A stretch of 14,235 bases of DNA from Promethearchaeota archaeon (GCA_016839635.1 JAEOTV010000134.1:1-14235), one strand, 5' to 3'. Counted from the first letter of the stretch, positions 5,991-13,810 are shown. The notes: a model not told the origin generated them from the sequence alone. Translations and numbers: made by a program.

Positions 5991-8351
5991 TTATATAGCG
6001 GTATGCTCAGTTCTTTTAATAATTTCATTTTGCAATATTAACCCTAAATCTACAAAATAGTCACTATACCCTGCTACTCGTACAATCAAGTTTCGATATT
6101 TTTCAGGATTTTTTTGTGCTGCTCGAAGAATATCTGCTGAAACTACATTAAATTGAATGTGATGACCATTCATTTCAAAATATGCTCTAATCAAATGTCC
6201 TAGTTTATTAATTCTATTATCATCTGAAAGAAAATGGGGAGTAAACTTTTGGTTTAATAATGTTCCACCAGTTCGTAGATGATCTATTTTTCCAGCTGAT
6301 TTAATAACTGCAGTTGGACCTTTAATATCCATTCCCTGAACGGGAGATATACCTTCTGATAACGGTGTATATGCGTTACGCCCATCTGGAGTAGCACCTG
6401 TTACTTGACCAAAATAAACATGTACAGTTGTAGGAAGCAGATTAATGCGATATACACCGCCTTTAGTATTAGGGCGGTTATCGATTGCATCATAAACGAT
6501 TTCAAAAACTTGAGTAGTTATTGAATCCGCATCATCATCATCATTTCCATATTTAGGTGTTTTATAAAGCAGCTTCTGATGAATAGCCTCATATCCTCTA
6601 AAATTATTCTCCAAGATATTTAATAATTTTTCCATAGTTATGATTTTTTCATCAAATACATTATACTTAATAGAAATCAGACAATCTGTAATGCTTCCCA
6701 TTCCTACAATTTGTATATAAGACGTATTATATTTCGCACCACCATCATTATAATCCTTCCCATTCTTTATACAATCATCAATCAATATCGATAAGAATGG
6801 TGCTGGATTTTCTGCCCAAATGCGCTCAATAATTTGATTTCCTTTTATTTTAATGTCTACAAAATGCTTAACTTGTATAGTATATGCTTTAAAGAAATCA
6901 TGGAATGTATTAAAAGTCGTAGGATCACCAGTTTTTAATCCGATCTGTTTTTTGGTTAGGGGATCAAAACCATTATGAAGAGTTATTTCAAGAATTTTCA
7001 CTAAATTAAAATATCCTGTTAAGATATAAGCCTCTTTTCCAAAGGCTCCAGATTCAACACAACCACTTGCTCCCCCATTTCGAGCATCTATTATGGATTT
7101 TCCCTGTCGTGTTAATTCTTGGATGATAGCATCTGTGTTAAATATTGAAGGTTGCCCAAAACCTGTTTTCACAATTTCAAGAGCTCTTTGTAAAAACTTA
7201 TCTGGGGTCTTTTTGCTAATTTGAACATTACTACTTGGTTGTAATATCCGCATTTCCTCAATTACATCTAAAAGCATGTAAGACATTTCATTGACTCCAT
7301 CAGAACCATCCTCTTTTAGTCCACCAATGTTAATATTGCAAAAATCGGTATAAGTATTGCTCTCTTCAGCAGTTACACCAACCTTTGGAGGAGCAGGTTG
7401 ATTATTAAATTTCACCCAAAAAGCTTGTAATAATTCATAAGCATCTTCTTGAGTTAATATTCCATTAGCAATATCATCGTTGTAGAATGGATATAGATGT
7501 TGATCTAAACGTCCTGGATTAAAAGAATCCCACGTATTATATTCAGTTATAACACCTAAATGAATGAACCAATAGTGTTGGAGAGCTTCCCAGAATGTTC
7601 TAGGTGCCCGTGCAGGAACACGAGAACAAATTTCTGATATTTTTTCTAATTCTCTTTTTCTTTTTAGGTTTAGCTCTTTGTTAACCAAATGCTTGGCTTT
7701 TTGAGCATACCGCTCAGCAAAAGCAATTATCGCATCTGCAACGATATTCATCGCAGTTAATTGCTCTCTCTTATTAAATGCGTCAGGATCATTGTAAAAA
7801 TCTAATTTTTCTATACTTTCTTTTATCTCTTGCTTAAAATCTAAAAATCCCTTATTCCATATGTTTTTTCCACCAACTGTATGTCCGGGTGCCCTCTGTT
7901 CCATAAACTCCGTGAAAATTCCTGCTTCATAAGCATCATTCCATTCATCATCAACTTGAGAGAAGATTTTATCGCGAATAGATCTTCCTTTCCAAAAGGG
8001 TATTATAATATCTTTAGTTTTTTGTTTTGTAACTTCAGAAACCTTAAATGAAATTTTATCACGGGAATTTAAAATATCTAAATCTTGTAAACTATGGCAA
8101 CATACTTCTGGATAAGTAGGAGTCGCTTTTGGTTCTGGACCACGTTCACCAACTATTAACTCGTCTTCATTGATGCAGATTTTTTTATTTTCCATAAAAT
8201 ACTTAAAGGCTTTTGCTCTAGCTATAGAAGCTGAAAATTTATGAGCAGCACCATTTTTGTAAAATTCTGTCAATAAAAGGGCACGTTCTAGTGAAAGATA
8301 AGGGATCGCCCCACGACTTTGAGTTCTCAGTTTTTTAATTCTATTATTCAT
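5991..8351 (-). CDS. hypD: Glycyl radical enzyme, probable trans-4-hydroxy-L-proline dehydratase
   Basis: The 786-residue protein is a full-length glycyl radical enzyme. The active-site loop is GGASGCVES with thiyl-radical C431 and E433; the C-terminal radical loop is RVAGYSDYF with G761. The CVE triad places it with the dehydratase/lyase branch, not with pyruvate formate-lyase, which has two adjacent cysteines. Recollected active-site residues of Clostridioides difficile HypD (F152, H160, D278, S334, F340, C434, E436, Y450) map here with a constant offset of three: F149, H157, D275, S331, F337, C431, E433, Y447. Long blocks such as FMEQRAPGHTV, WVKFNNQPAPPKVG and TGGTLLNQ also fit. HypD dehydrates trans-4-hydroxy-L-proline to pyrroline-5-carboxylate in the cytosol of anaerobes. 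It needs a radical-SAM activase, and pyrroline-5-carboxylate reductase usually follows; neither is in this window. A GAAGG site sits upstream of the ATG. Enzyme class certain, substrate likely. Confidence 0.88.
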   Translation of the reverse strand: MNNRIKKLRTQSRGAIPYLSLERALLLTEFYKNGAAHKFSASIARAKAFKYFMENKKICINEDELIVGERGPEPKATPTYPEVCCHSLQDLDILNSRDKISFKVSEVTKQKTKDIIIPFWKGRSIRDKIFSQVDDEWNDAYEAGIFTEFMEQRAPGHTVGGKNIWNKGFLDFKQEIKESIEKLDFYNDPDAFNKREQLTAMNIVADAIIAFAERYAQKAKHLVNKELNLKRKRELEKISEICSRVPARAPRTFWEALQHYWFIHLGVITEYNTWDSFNPGRLDQHLYPFYNDDIANGILTQEDAYELLQAFWVKFNNQPAPPKVGVTAEESNTYTDFCNINIGGLKEDGSDGVNEMSYMLLDVIEEMRILQPSSNVQISKKTPDKFLQRALEIVKTGFGQPSIFNTDAIIQELTRQGKSIIDARNGGASGCVESGAFGKEAYILTGYFNLVKILEITLHNGFDPLTKKQIGLKTGDPTTFNTFHDFFKAYTIQVKHFVDIKIKGNQIIERIWAENPAPFLSILIDDCIKNGKDYNDGGAKYNTSYIQIVGMGSITDCLISIKYNVFDEKIITMEKLLNILENNFRGYEAIHQKLLYKTPKYGNDDDDADSITTQVFEIVYDAIDNRPNTKGGVYRINLLPTTVHVYFGQVTGATPDGRNAYTPLSEGISPVQGMDIKGPTAVIKSAGKIDHLRTGGTLLNQKFTPHFLSDDNRINKLGHLIRAYFEMNGHHIQFNVVSADILRAAQKNPEKYRNLIVRVAGYSDYFVDLGLILQNEIIKRTEHTAI

Positions 8352-8499
8352 ATTACCAAGCCTTCTATTGACACAGTAATTAGGATTGTTAAGATTAAAA
8401 ATTTATCACTTTATCTTAATAAATAAAATCATATTTTAAGAAATATTTTATCATAAATATCTAACAATACGAGAATAATAATCTATCAATGGTTTTTTT

Positions 8500-8613
8500 A
8501 TGAGTGAAAGAATGAACGTGTTGATAATAATAACTGATCAACAGAGAGCTGATCATTTAAGCTGTATGGGAAATCTCTCTTCCATTATTTCATTCTTTCT
8601 CCATTTCGCTTAG
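8500..8613 (+). pseudogene. Sulfatase N-terminal fragment, truncated
   Basis: The plus strand encodes 37 residues from ATG 8500. Residues 5-25, MNVLIIITDQQRADHLSCMG plus Asn, are the typical opening of an arylsulfatase-family protein: a hydrophobic strand, then the metal-binding Asp-Gln pair and the RADHL.C.GN stretch. After the Asn codon at 8572-8574 the sequence should go on to a TPN-D-LA block and the C/S-x-P-S/A-R site. Instead it runs straight into the 3' end of the DUF169 gene, which is read on the other strand, and stops at 8611. The match is short but very characteristic. The rest of the gene was lost by deletion or rearrangement, or the assembly is wrong here. No function is expected from the fragment. 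Confidence 0.72.
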
Positions 8614-9435
8614 TTTTTTATCAATAACTTCCCTCATATATTTAAATCCCGGTGTAAGGTTCTCAGTTAAATTCATAGGAATCATTGCTCGGACAGGGAA
8701 GCCAAGTCCTTGCTTTCCACCAGTTTTGAATAAATTCTTCAAAACATAAAAAATATACACTCCTGGTAGGCCAATTGCAATCTCATAATCTTGGATTCCA
8801 CCAAAAGCTCGATCTCCTGCGCCCGGTAAAACAATCTGAGCCTTCCGAGTGATAAATGGTATAAGACCACCCTTTCCACAAGATTCTCCAAAACCCTCAA
8901 ATGTTGATCTTACTGCATACTTCTTCTTGTGCTCATAATTCAGAGCATGAATTATGTGAGTAATCTGAGCTCCATTACCAAAAATTAGAACTGTATCTGG
9001 TATTACAACAGTTTTTGCCAACGGGGAAGCAATAAGGCCACGATAACCTAAAGCAATAATATTTTGATAATTTTTCATATAAATTGTCTCAGCTCGACGT
9101 TTTTCTGCCGCTTCATCCTTATGCCATCCCTGTCTTACTTGACTTTCAACAAATTCTTCTTTTGATATTGGTACCCATCCATGTCCTACAGATGCAGGAG
9201 TACAAAAGTTATCCTGAGCTGAAATGGAATAGCTTTGATTAAATTTTCTAGCCATCGTAAATGTCTGACATATACTCATTTTTTTACCTAAAACATACGG
9301 TCTAGTGACATTTCGAGGGATCTCACTCTTGTCTTTATAATATTTTATAGCAACGGGATATGTTGCAAGATGCAACTTATGATAGATTTCTTGCCCAGCC
9401 TTTTGATAGTCTTCTTTATTATTTTTATCTACCAT
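8590..9435 (-). CDS. DUF169 (COG2043-type) family protein
   Basis: The cytosolic protein has no membrane helix. The N-terminal region LATYPVAIKYYKDKSEIP (about 25-42) and KKMSICQTFTMARK (53-66) are typical of DUF169, as is the GAGDRAFGGIQDYEIAIGLP block (207-226). Cysteines at 58, 80 and 188 (numbered from a TTG two codons upstream) are candidates for metal or cofactor binding; the family's biochemistry is not established and it is found mainly in anaerobes and archaea. The reading frame can be extended to a TTG at 9441, but I prefer the ATG at 9435: the AAAGAG ribosome site is 7 bases from it and only one base from the TTG. It is divergent from the tryptophanase gene, and its 3' end abuts the sulfatase remnant. 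Family call good, function unknown. Confidence 0.85.
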   Translation of the reverse strand: MVDKNNKEDYQKAGQEIYHKLHLATYPVAIKYYKDKSEIPRNVTRPYVLGKKMSICQTFTMARKFNQSYSISAQDNFCTPASVGHGWVPISKEEFVESQVRQGWHKDEAAEKRRAETIYMKNYQNIIALGYRGLIASPLAKTVVIPDTVLIFGNGAQITHIIHALNYEHKKKYAVRSTFEGFGESCGKGGLIPFITRKAQIVLPGAGDRAFGGIQDYEIAIGLPGVYIFYVLKNLFKTGGKQGLGFPVRAMIPMNLTENLTPGFKYMREVIDKKLSEMEKE

Positions 9436-9498
9436 TTCCAAACTCTTTTTTTTTTAATAATTATTTCCATTCTTTATAGTCTATTTTAACTTTTTACC

Positions 9499-9527
9499 TT
9501 GAAAAATTTCTTTGAAAAATTTTTCAA
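9499..9527. promoter_or_regulatory. Perfect inverted repeat in the DUF169/tryptophanase divergent promoter
   Basis: TTGAAAAATT and AATTTTTCAA form 10-base perfect arms around a 9-base spacer, and TTGAAAAATTT also occurs as a direct repeat (9499-9509 and 9512-9522). The element lies 64 bases upstream of the DUF169 start. It could be an operator for one or both divergent genes. The arms are almost all A and T, so chance is a real alternative in this region. Confidence 0.4.
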
Positions 9528-9578
9528 TTAATATATGAATTTATTATTAGATAATACTTTCATAGATATTTAGTTTAC

Positions 9579-9598
9579 AAATCATTTTTTAATGATTT
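9579..9598. repeat. Short inverted repeat between DUF169 and tryptophanase genes
   Basis: AAATCATT and AATGATTT are perfect 8-base arms separated by TTTT. It sits just upstream of the TATA-like box of the tryptophanase gene, a position where an archaeal activator or repressor could bind. Evidence is positional only. Confidence 0.35.
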
Positions 9599-9602
9599 AG
9601 AA

Positions 9603-9610
9603 TTATAAAT
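9603..9610 (+). promoter_or_regulatory. TATA-like box for the tryptophanase gene
   Basis: TTATAAAT at the usual archaeal distance would give a transcription start near 9630 and a leader of about 40 bases that contains the TAGGTAG ribosome-site-like sequence (9657-9663) just before the TTG start. No leader peptide like bacterial TnaC is visible in between. Confidence 0.4.
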
Positions 9611-9669
9611 CAAGTTAAGCTGAAAAACTCAAAAAAGCAATTTTAACTTTAATTTATAGGTAGAATATT

Positions 9670-11280
9670 TTGAAATCACAAGAGGAATTAGGAGTATCAG
9701 TTCCAGCAAATAAACCATTAGTAGTAAGGACTATAAAACAGGTTACAAGGGAACAAAGGGAATATGTTCTCAAAAAAACCGAATATAGTATGTTTTCTTT
9801 TCCTGCTGATTTAATTTTTGTGGACTTTTTGTCTGATTCCGGTTCTGGAACAATGACAGATTTTCAATGGGCTGCTCTTTTCCATGGAGATGAATCCTAT
9901 GCCCGTAATAAAGGATATTACGTTCTTTTAGAGGCAATAAGAGATACTTTTGAACGAGGTGATAATCCTAAAAGATCTATTAATTTGATTCTTTCAGGTG
10001 AAACTAATGTAAAAAAACTTATGGATGAACTATATATAACTTCATATGAAGGAGGATTTGTAAATGGAGGGCAATATCAATTAATACGTCCTAATGCTTT
10101 CATTGTTCCACAAGGAAGATGTGCTGAACATTTATTATTTTCAACTATTGCTCCTATTCTAAAAGAAAAAAAGGATATGACATATTACATTCCTAACAAT
10201 GGGCACTTTGACACAACTGAAGCAAATATAGTTGCTAATGGTATTCAAGCGATAAATTTGTTTTCAAAGAACTTATTCGATGATTTTCCTTATGATGAAA
10301 TGGATCAATCAAATCCCTTTAAAGGCAATATGGATATTGAAGGACTTGAAAATCTAATCCAGCAAAAAGGTGTAGAATCAATTCCAATGATTTATATTAC
10401 AATTACAAATAATACTGCTGCAGGTCAACCAGTGTCAATGAAAAATATAAAGGAAGTCCATAAAATCGCGGAAAAATATGATATCCCATTGTTCTTTGAT
10501 GCATGTAGATTTGCTGAAAATGCTCACTTTATTAAAGAATTTGAAGAAGGATATAAGAATCGCTCAATTCCGAGGATTGTCCAGGAAATGTTTTCTTATG
10601 TCGATGGATTCACCATAAGCTTCAAAAAGGATGGACTTGCTAATATTGGGGGACTTTTATGTTTTAAGGATAAAGCTCTTTTTCATAAAAGGTTTTCCAT
10701 TAGTCAAGATATTGGAATTACACTAAAGGAAAGACAAATATTAACTTTCGGCAATGATTCTTATGGTGGAATGAGTGGTAGAGATATAATGGCCCTAGCT
10801 GCTGGACTTTATGAAGTTGTAAAAGAATCTTATTTAAATGAACGAAAAACTCAAGTAAGAGAATTTGCGAGAAAACTTGCTCAAAATGGTGTACCTGTTA
10901 TTCTTCCTGCTGGTGGTCATGCGGTCTACATAAATATGACTAAATTTTTTGAGGGAACGGATATGAAAATTGAGGATTTTGGAGGCGTCGGCTTTACTAT
11001 TGAACTCTTAAGACATTATGGGATTAGAGCTGTAGAATTAGGTCCTTTCGCATTTGAGTGGGATAAGAAAACCCCAGAACAAAGAAAAGGCATTTTGAAT
11101 TTAGTACGTTTTGCAATGCCTCGAAATGTGTATAATACTGCTCATGTCAATTTTGCTGTAGCGGCAATTACAGAACTCTATAAAAATAAGGATAAAATTC
11201 CGAAAGTAAAAATTTCTCGAGGTGCAGAATTACGTTTAAGACATTTTCAAACGGGGCTTCAGCCAATTTATAAAAAATAG
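9670..11280 (+). CDS. tnaA: Tryptophanase-type PLP beta-eliminating lyase (tryptophan indole-lyase/tyrosine phenol-lyase family)
   Basis: The PLP enzyme family cleaves tryptophan or tyrosine to pyruvate, ammonia and indole or phenol. Visible landmarks are FLSDSGSGTMTD (53-64), catalytic Tyr84 in GYYVLLE, QGRCAEH (148-154), TNNTAAGQPVS (246-256), FFDACRFAENA (275-285) with PLP-binding D277 and R280, and FKKDGLANIGG (318-328) with Schiff-base lysine K320. Overall wording resembles tyrosine phenol-lyase, but two specificity sites look like tryptophanase: FDTT (180-183) has the Asp where TPL has Thr, and RAVELG (453-458) has Leu where TPL has the phenol-binding Arg. At 536 residues it exceeds the usual 455-475; about 44 extra residues lie at 95-147, before QGR. 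The start is TTG with TAGGTAG 6 bases upstream; no ATG fits near the N-terminus. Family certain, tryptophan as substrate likely. Confidence 0.88.
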   Translation: MKSQEELGVSVPANKPLVVRTIKQVTREQREYVLKKTEYSMFSFPADLIFVDFLSDSGSGTMTDFQWAALFHGDESYARNKGYYVLLEAIRDTFERGDNPKRSINLILSGETNVKKLMDELYITSYEGGFVNGGQYQLIRPNAFIVPQGRCAEHLLFSTIAPILKEKKDMTYYIPNNGHFDTTEANIVANGIQAINLFSKNLFDDFPYDEMDQSNPFKGNMDIEGLENLIQQKGVESIPMIYITITNNTAAGQPVSMKNIKEVHKIAEKYDIPLFFDACRFAENAHFIKEFEEGYKNRSIPRIVQEMFSYVDGFTISFKKDGLANIGGLLCFKDKALFHKRFSISQDIGITLKERQILTFGNDSYGGMSGRDIMALAAGLYEVVKESYLNERKTQVREFARKLAQNGVPVILPAGGHAVYINMTKFFEGTDMKIEDFGGVGFTIELLRHYGIRAVELGPFAFEWDKKTPEQRKGILNLVRFAMPRNVYNTAHVNFAVAAITELYKNKDKIPKVKISRGAELRLRHFQTGLQPIYKK

Positions 11281-11326
11281 ATTTTAAATTAAAAATCAAA
11301 CAAAATTAAAGTTATGGTACTTCCCT

Positions 11327-11338
11327 CTTTTTAAAAAG
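11327..11338. terminator. Possible bidirectional terminator palindrome
   Basis: CTTTTTAAAAAG is a perfect 12-base palindrome in the 81-base gap between two convergent genes, flanked by more T and A runs. Archaeal termination uses T-runs, so this could end transcripts from both sides. It is weak evidence in AT-rich DNA. Confidence 0.3.
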
Positions 11339-11361
11339 TTTAAAAATAAATTATTAGAAAC

Positions 11362-11661
11362 TTAGAGATCTAACATCCTTAATTTCTGTGAAATATTCTT
11401 TCTTCTTAGAATTTTCATGAAATCATCTTTTCTCTGTTGAAGTCGTGTTAGAAAGGAATCAAGCTTATCAAAATTATTAAAAAAATACTCTTTTCCTTCA
11501 ACCATAATTTTGACTCCCTTCCGCTCGTTTTCAAGAATTGCATAAATTCCACCTACTTCTGAATCATGCTTTATAAATACCTTTTCCGCCTCAGGATATT
11601 TCTCATTTCCTTTTTTTGCCCAGAAATTATTCTTTAATAAATACGATCGATACATACTCAT
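11362..11661 (-). CDS. Small protein of unknown function (about 99 residues)
   Basis: I do not recognise a family. The product is basic and charged with no membrane helix. A central segment VGGIYAILENERKGVKIMVE reads as beta strands, followed by a KEYFFNNF strand and turn, then a helix (LDSFLTRLQQRKDDFMKIL), then a basic tail ending KLRMLDL. The frame extends upstream to a GTG at 11673, but ATG codons at 11661 and 11655 are at least as good; no ribosome site decides between them. It is convergent with the tryptophanase gene and faces away from the alpha/beta hydrolase across a 350-base spacer. The long frame in AT-rich DNA with balanced residue use suggests a real gene, though a single small frame is never secure. 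Confidence 0.55.
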   Translation of the reverse strand: MSMYRSYLLKNNFWAKKGNEKYPEAEKVFIKHDSEVGGIYAILENERKGVKIMVEGKEYFFNNFDKLDSFLTRLQQRKDDFMKILRRKNISQKLRMLDL

Positions 11662-11673
11662 TATACCACACAC

Positions 11674-12011
11674 AACCTTTTTTGTTTAATTATGATGAGT
11701 CATTGAGATATGTTTATTGATATGCTCGTTATGACCATCGACATATAGTTCCTAGTAATATAAACTTCCAGCCGAATATAATACAAAGTAATATGCAAGG
11801 AACATATCACTTAGATAATATACGACTTTAACTTTATACTACACAAGAAATATAGTTACCAGAAATCCTTTTAAATCAATAAGTAAAAAGCCCAGAACCA
11901 TTTACTATAAAATTTTTACTTGGGGTCAACTCAAAAAAAATTCAATTGGAAATATTTGAAGCTAGGATAAAAAAAAAAGATTTATTTATGTGATTATGTT
12001 AAAATAAGTTA
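11674..12011. other. Intergenic region of about 340 bases; no gene seen
   Basis: This is the largest gap in the window, between two outward-facing genes. The frames it holds are a dozen codons or so and show no recognisable product. I see no tRNA-like cloverleaf. It holds a 9-base inverted repeat (listed separately) and a CTATAAAATT TATA-like sequence at about 11905-11914 that could serve the alpha/beta hydrolase with a long leader. Confidence 0.5.
11881..11921. repeat. Inverted repeat upstream of the alpha/beta hydrolase
   Basis: AAGTAAAAA (11881-11889) and TTTTTACTT (11913-11921) are perfect 9-base arms around a 23-base loop. A second copy of TTTACT inside the loop (11901-11906) allows an alternative pairing with the left arm. 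It overlaps the TATA-like box, so it could be an operator or a 5' leader hairpin. Chance is possible. Confidence 0.35.
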
Positions 12012-12020
12012 GTGATTGAA

Positions 12021-12890
12021 ATGGATGACAAAAGCTCTAAATTGTCTGGCTATATTAAAATTGATGGAATTAAACTCCATTATATTATTGAAGGAGATGG
12101 TATTCCATGCTTAGTCATTGGTATTCTATCAAACTTCTACCGACCAGTTTTTTCAAGTGAAATAAAAAAGTATATTAAATTTATTTTCGTAGATTTTAAA
12201 ATATTTATCCCTTCTGTTCCCATCGACTTGAATGATTTATCAATGGATTCAATATTAGAAGATCTTGAAAAGATCCGTATTACACTAGGTTTTGAAAAGA
12301 TAGCTATATTAGGTCACTCTGCACTTGGTATTGTTGCTCTTGAATATGCCTTTAAATATCCAGAGCAAACATCTCATATAATTATGATTGGTTCTCTTCC
12401 ACCTAACACGAAAGAGGAAAATTTGAAAAGTGGCTCAGAATTCTGGGAATCTGATGCATCAAACGAAAGGAAAATGATTCAAAAAAAGAATAATGAACCA
12501 CTCACAGAAGAATTCTTGAATACGGTACCTCCTACAAAAGCTCTTGCTTTACAATATGTAGCTAACGCTCCTATTTATTGGTTTGATCTAACCTATGATT
12601 GTTCATGGATCTGGGAAGGACTTGAACTTAATATGGATTCGTTTAGTTATTTCTATTCTGAGATTATTAGAGGGAAGGATATCACTCAAAAAGTCTTAAA
12701 AATTACAATTCCTATGTTTCTTGCTATGGGTCGCTATGACTATGCAGCACCATATATTCTTTGGGACGATCTAAAAGATGAGATTCCAAATTTAACATAT
12801 AATCTATTCGAGAAAAGTGGTCATTGGCCAATGTTCGAAGAACAAGACTTGTTTGATAGTAAATTAATCGACTGGATAACCAAAAAATAA
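12021..12890 (+). CDS. Alpha/beta hydrolase, proline-iminopeptidase-like
   Basis: Residue numbers count from the upstream GTG at 12012. The nucleophile elbow is GHSALG with S103; the acid is likely D243 in MGRYDYAAP; the histidine is H271 in KSGHWPMFEEQ. A helical cap lies between strands 6 and 7 (about 130-230), with FWESDASNERK (144-154) reminiscent of proline iminopeptidase-like S33 hydrolases. The usual oxyanion HG or HGGPG motif after the first strands is absent: the segment reads CLVIGILSNFYRP (33-45). No signal peptide is present, so it is cytosolic. I prefer the ATG at 12021 because AGTGAT lies 4 bases upstream and pairs with the 16S end; the GTG is inside that site. The gene is convergent with the crotonase gene, 27 bases between stops. 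Fold secure; substrate unknown (ester, amide or peptide). Confidence 0.85.
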   Translation: MDDKSSKLSGYIKIDGIKLHYIIEGDGIPCLVIGILSNFYRPVFSSEIKKYIKFIFVDFKIFIPSVPIDLNDLSMDSILEDLEKIRITLGFEKIAILGHSALGIVALEYAFKYPEQTSHIIMIGSLPPNTKEENLKSGSEFWESDASNERKMIQKKNNEPLTEEFLNTVPPTKALALQYVANAPIYWFDLTYDCSWIWEGLELNMDSFSYFYSEIIRGKDITQKVLKITIPMFLAMGRYDYAAPYILWDDLKDEIPNLTYNLFEKSGHWPMFEEQDLFDSKLIDWITKK

Positions 12891-12917
12891 AAAATTAAGA
12901 AGTAGTTAGATATCGGT

Positions 12918-13709
12918 TTATGGGTATTTTTCATCTAAGCTCCTTATAAAATCCTCTAGCTCCTTCATTGTAAATTTCTTTGGATCATAAGCCATTTTCC
13001 CACACTCATCTTCTAAATCCATACATGACTTAATATAGGCTTTATTCATAATCCTTAGCATAGTTTTTGTGAAGAAACTAAATTCCTTTTGATATTTTGC
13101 AATTTGCTTAGCAAAATTAAGAGTTTCATTATCAAGTTCTTCGAGTGGAAAAACACGAGTTGGAAAATTAATATTCTTTAACTCCTCTAATCCAATTTTA
13201 TCTGTAGTAATAAGCAAATTCTTTGCATAAGTTAATCCAAATGCTAATAAAGGTAAAAGAGTTGCTCCAGTTTGAGGAAATGCCGAAATTGCAAGTTCTG
13301 GTAATCTTAAGTATAATTCATCTTTAGGTCTATTAGCAAAAACCTTCAAATCAGAGCCCAATATAATCATAAAACCTAACCCAATAGCAATACCTTGAAC
13401 CTGAGTGATAATTATTTTTTTCATAAGAATCATTTTCTCGTTAACCTTTCTGCCCCATTCTGTTATACCTGCTGCTTGCTCGGGAGATCCTTGTATCTCT
13501 TTGAGATCATAACCAGCAGAAAAGAACCTTTCTCCAGTACTCTTTATAATAATACATTCAACTCTCTCATCTTCATCTGCTTTAATTAAATTTTGATGTA
13601 TCGCCATTAACATTGGTATATTACATGAATTTGCTTTATCAGGTCTATTTATTGTTATTGTTGCTATACGCCCTTTCGCTTCATAAAGAATGAAATCTTG
13701 ATCGCTCAT
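12918..13709 (-). CDS. Enoyl-CoA hydratase/isomerase (crotonase) family protein
   Basis: The family binds acyl-CoA thioesters and stabilises an enolate in an oxyanion hole. Visible features are TITINRPDKANSCN (17-30), FFSAGYDLKEI (62-72) and VQGIAIGLGFMIILGSDLKVF (104-124), which form the two oxyanion-hole halves, and LRLPELAI (134-141). Of the two catalytic glutamates of hydratases, the one in the PEL block is kept (E138), while the one nine or ten residues after the GxG motif start is Met114. It is therefore unlikely to be a standard hydratase; an isomerase, hydrolase or other crotonase reaction fits better. The usual PGAGG stretch is PQTGA here. Length of 263 residues is normal and the protein is cytosolic. 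An AGGT site sits about 10 bases before the ATG. It is divergent from the GNAT-like gene. Confidence 0.9.
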   Translation of the reverse strand: MSDQDFILYEAKGRIATITINRPDKANSCNIPMLMAIHQNLIKADEDERVECIIIKSTGERFFSAGYDLKEIQGSPEQAAGITEWGRKVNEKMILMKKIIITQVQGIAIGLGFMIILGSDLKVFANRPKDELYLRLPELAISAFPQTGATLLPLLAFGLTYAKNLLITTDKIGLEELKNINFPTRVFPLEELDNETLNFAKQIAKYQKEFSFFTKTMLRIMNKAYIKSCMDLEDECGKMAYDPKKFTMKELEDFIRSLDEKYP

Positions 13710-13810
13710 AATATCTTTAACCTAACTTCAAATTTAAAATATATTCAACTGACATGAAAGAGCTAAAAATTAATAATTCCTTTACTTAAGTAACAATTAA
13801 GTGAAATGCC

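Noticed and set aside
6530..6545. Short ATC trinucleotide run
   Set aside because: It encodes the Asp run in the conserved GNDDD stretch of the glycyl radical enzyme, so it is coding sequence and not a separate repeat element.
5991..8351. Annotation as pyruvate formate-lyase or choline trimethylamine-lyase
   Set aside because: There is no adjacent cysteine pair as in pyruvate formate-lyase, and the active-site set maps to hydroxyproline dehydratase with a constant offset.
9670..11280. Annotation as tyrosine phenol-lyase
   Set aside because: Overall wording is TPL-like, but the phenol-binding Arg and the neighbouring Thr are replaced by the residues expected for tryptophanase.
13395..13589. 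64-codon open frame on the plus strand
   Set aside because: Antisense to the crotonase gene, with low-complexity Phe/Leu/Ser-rich translation and no recognisable domain.
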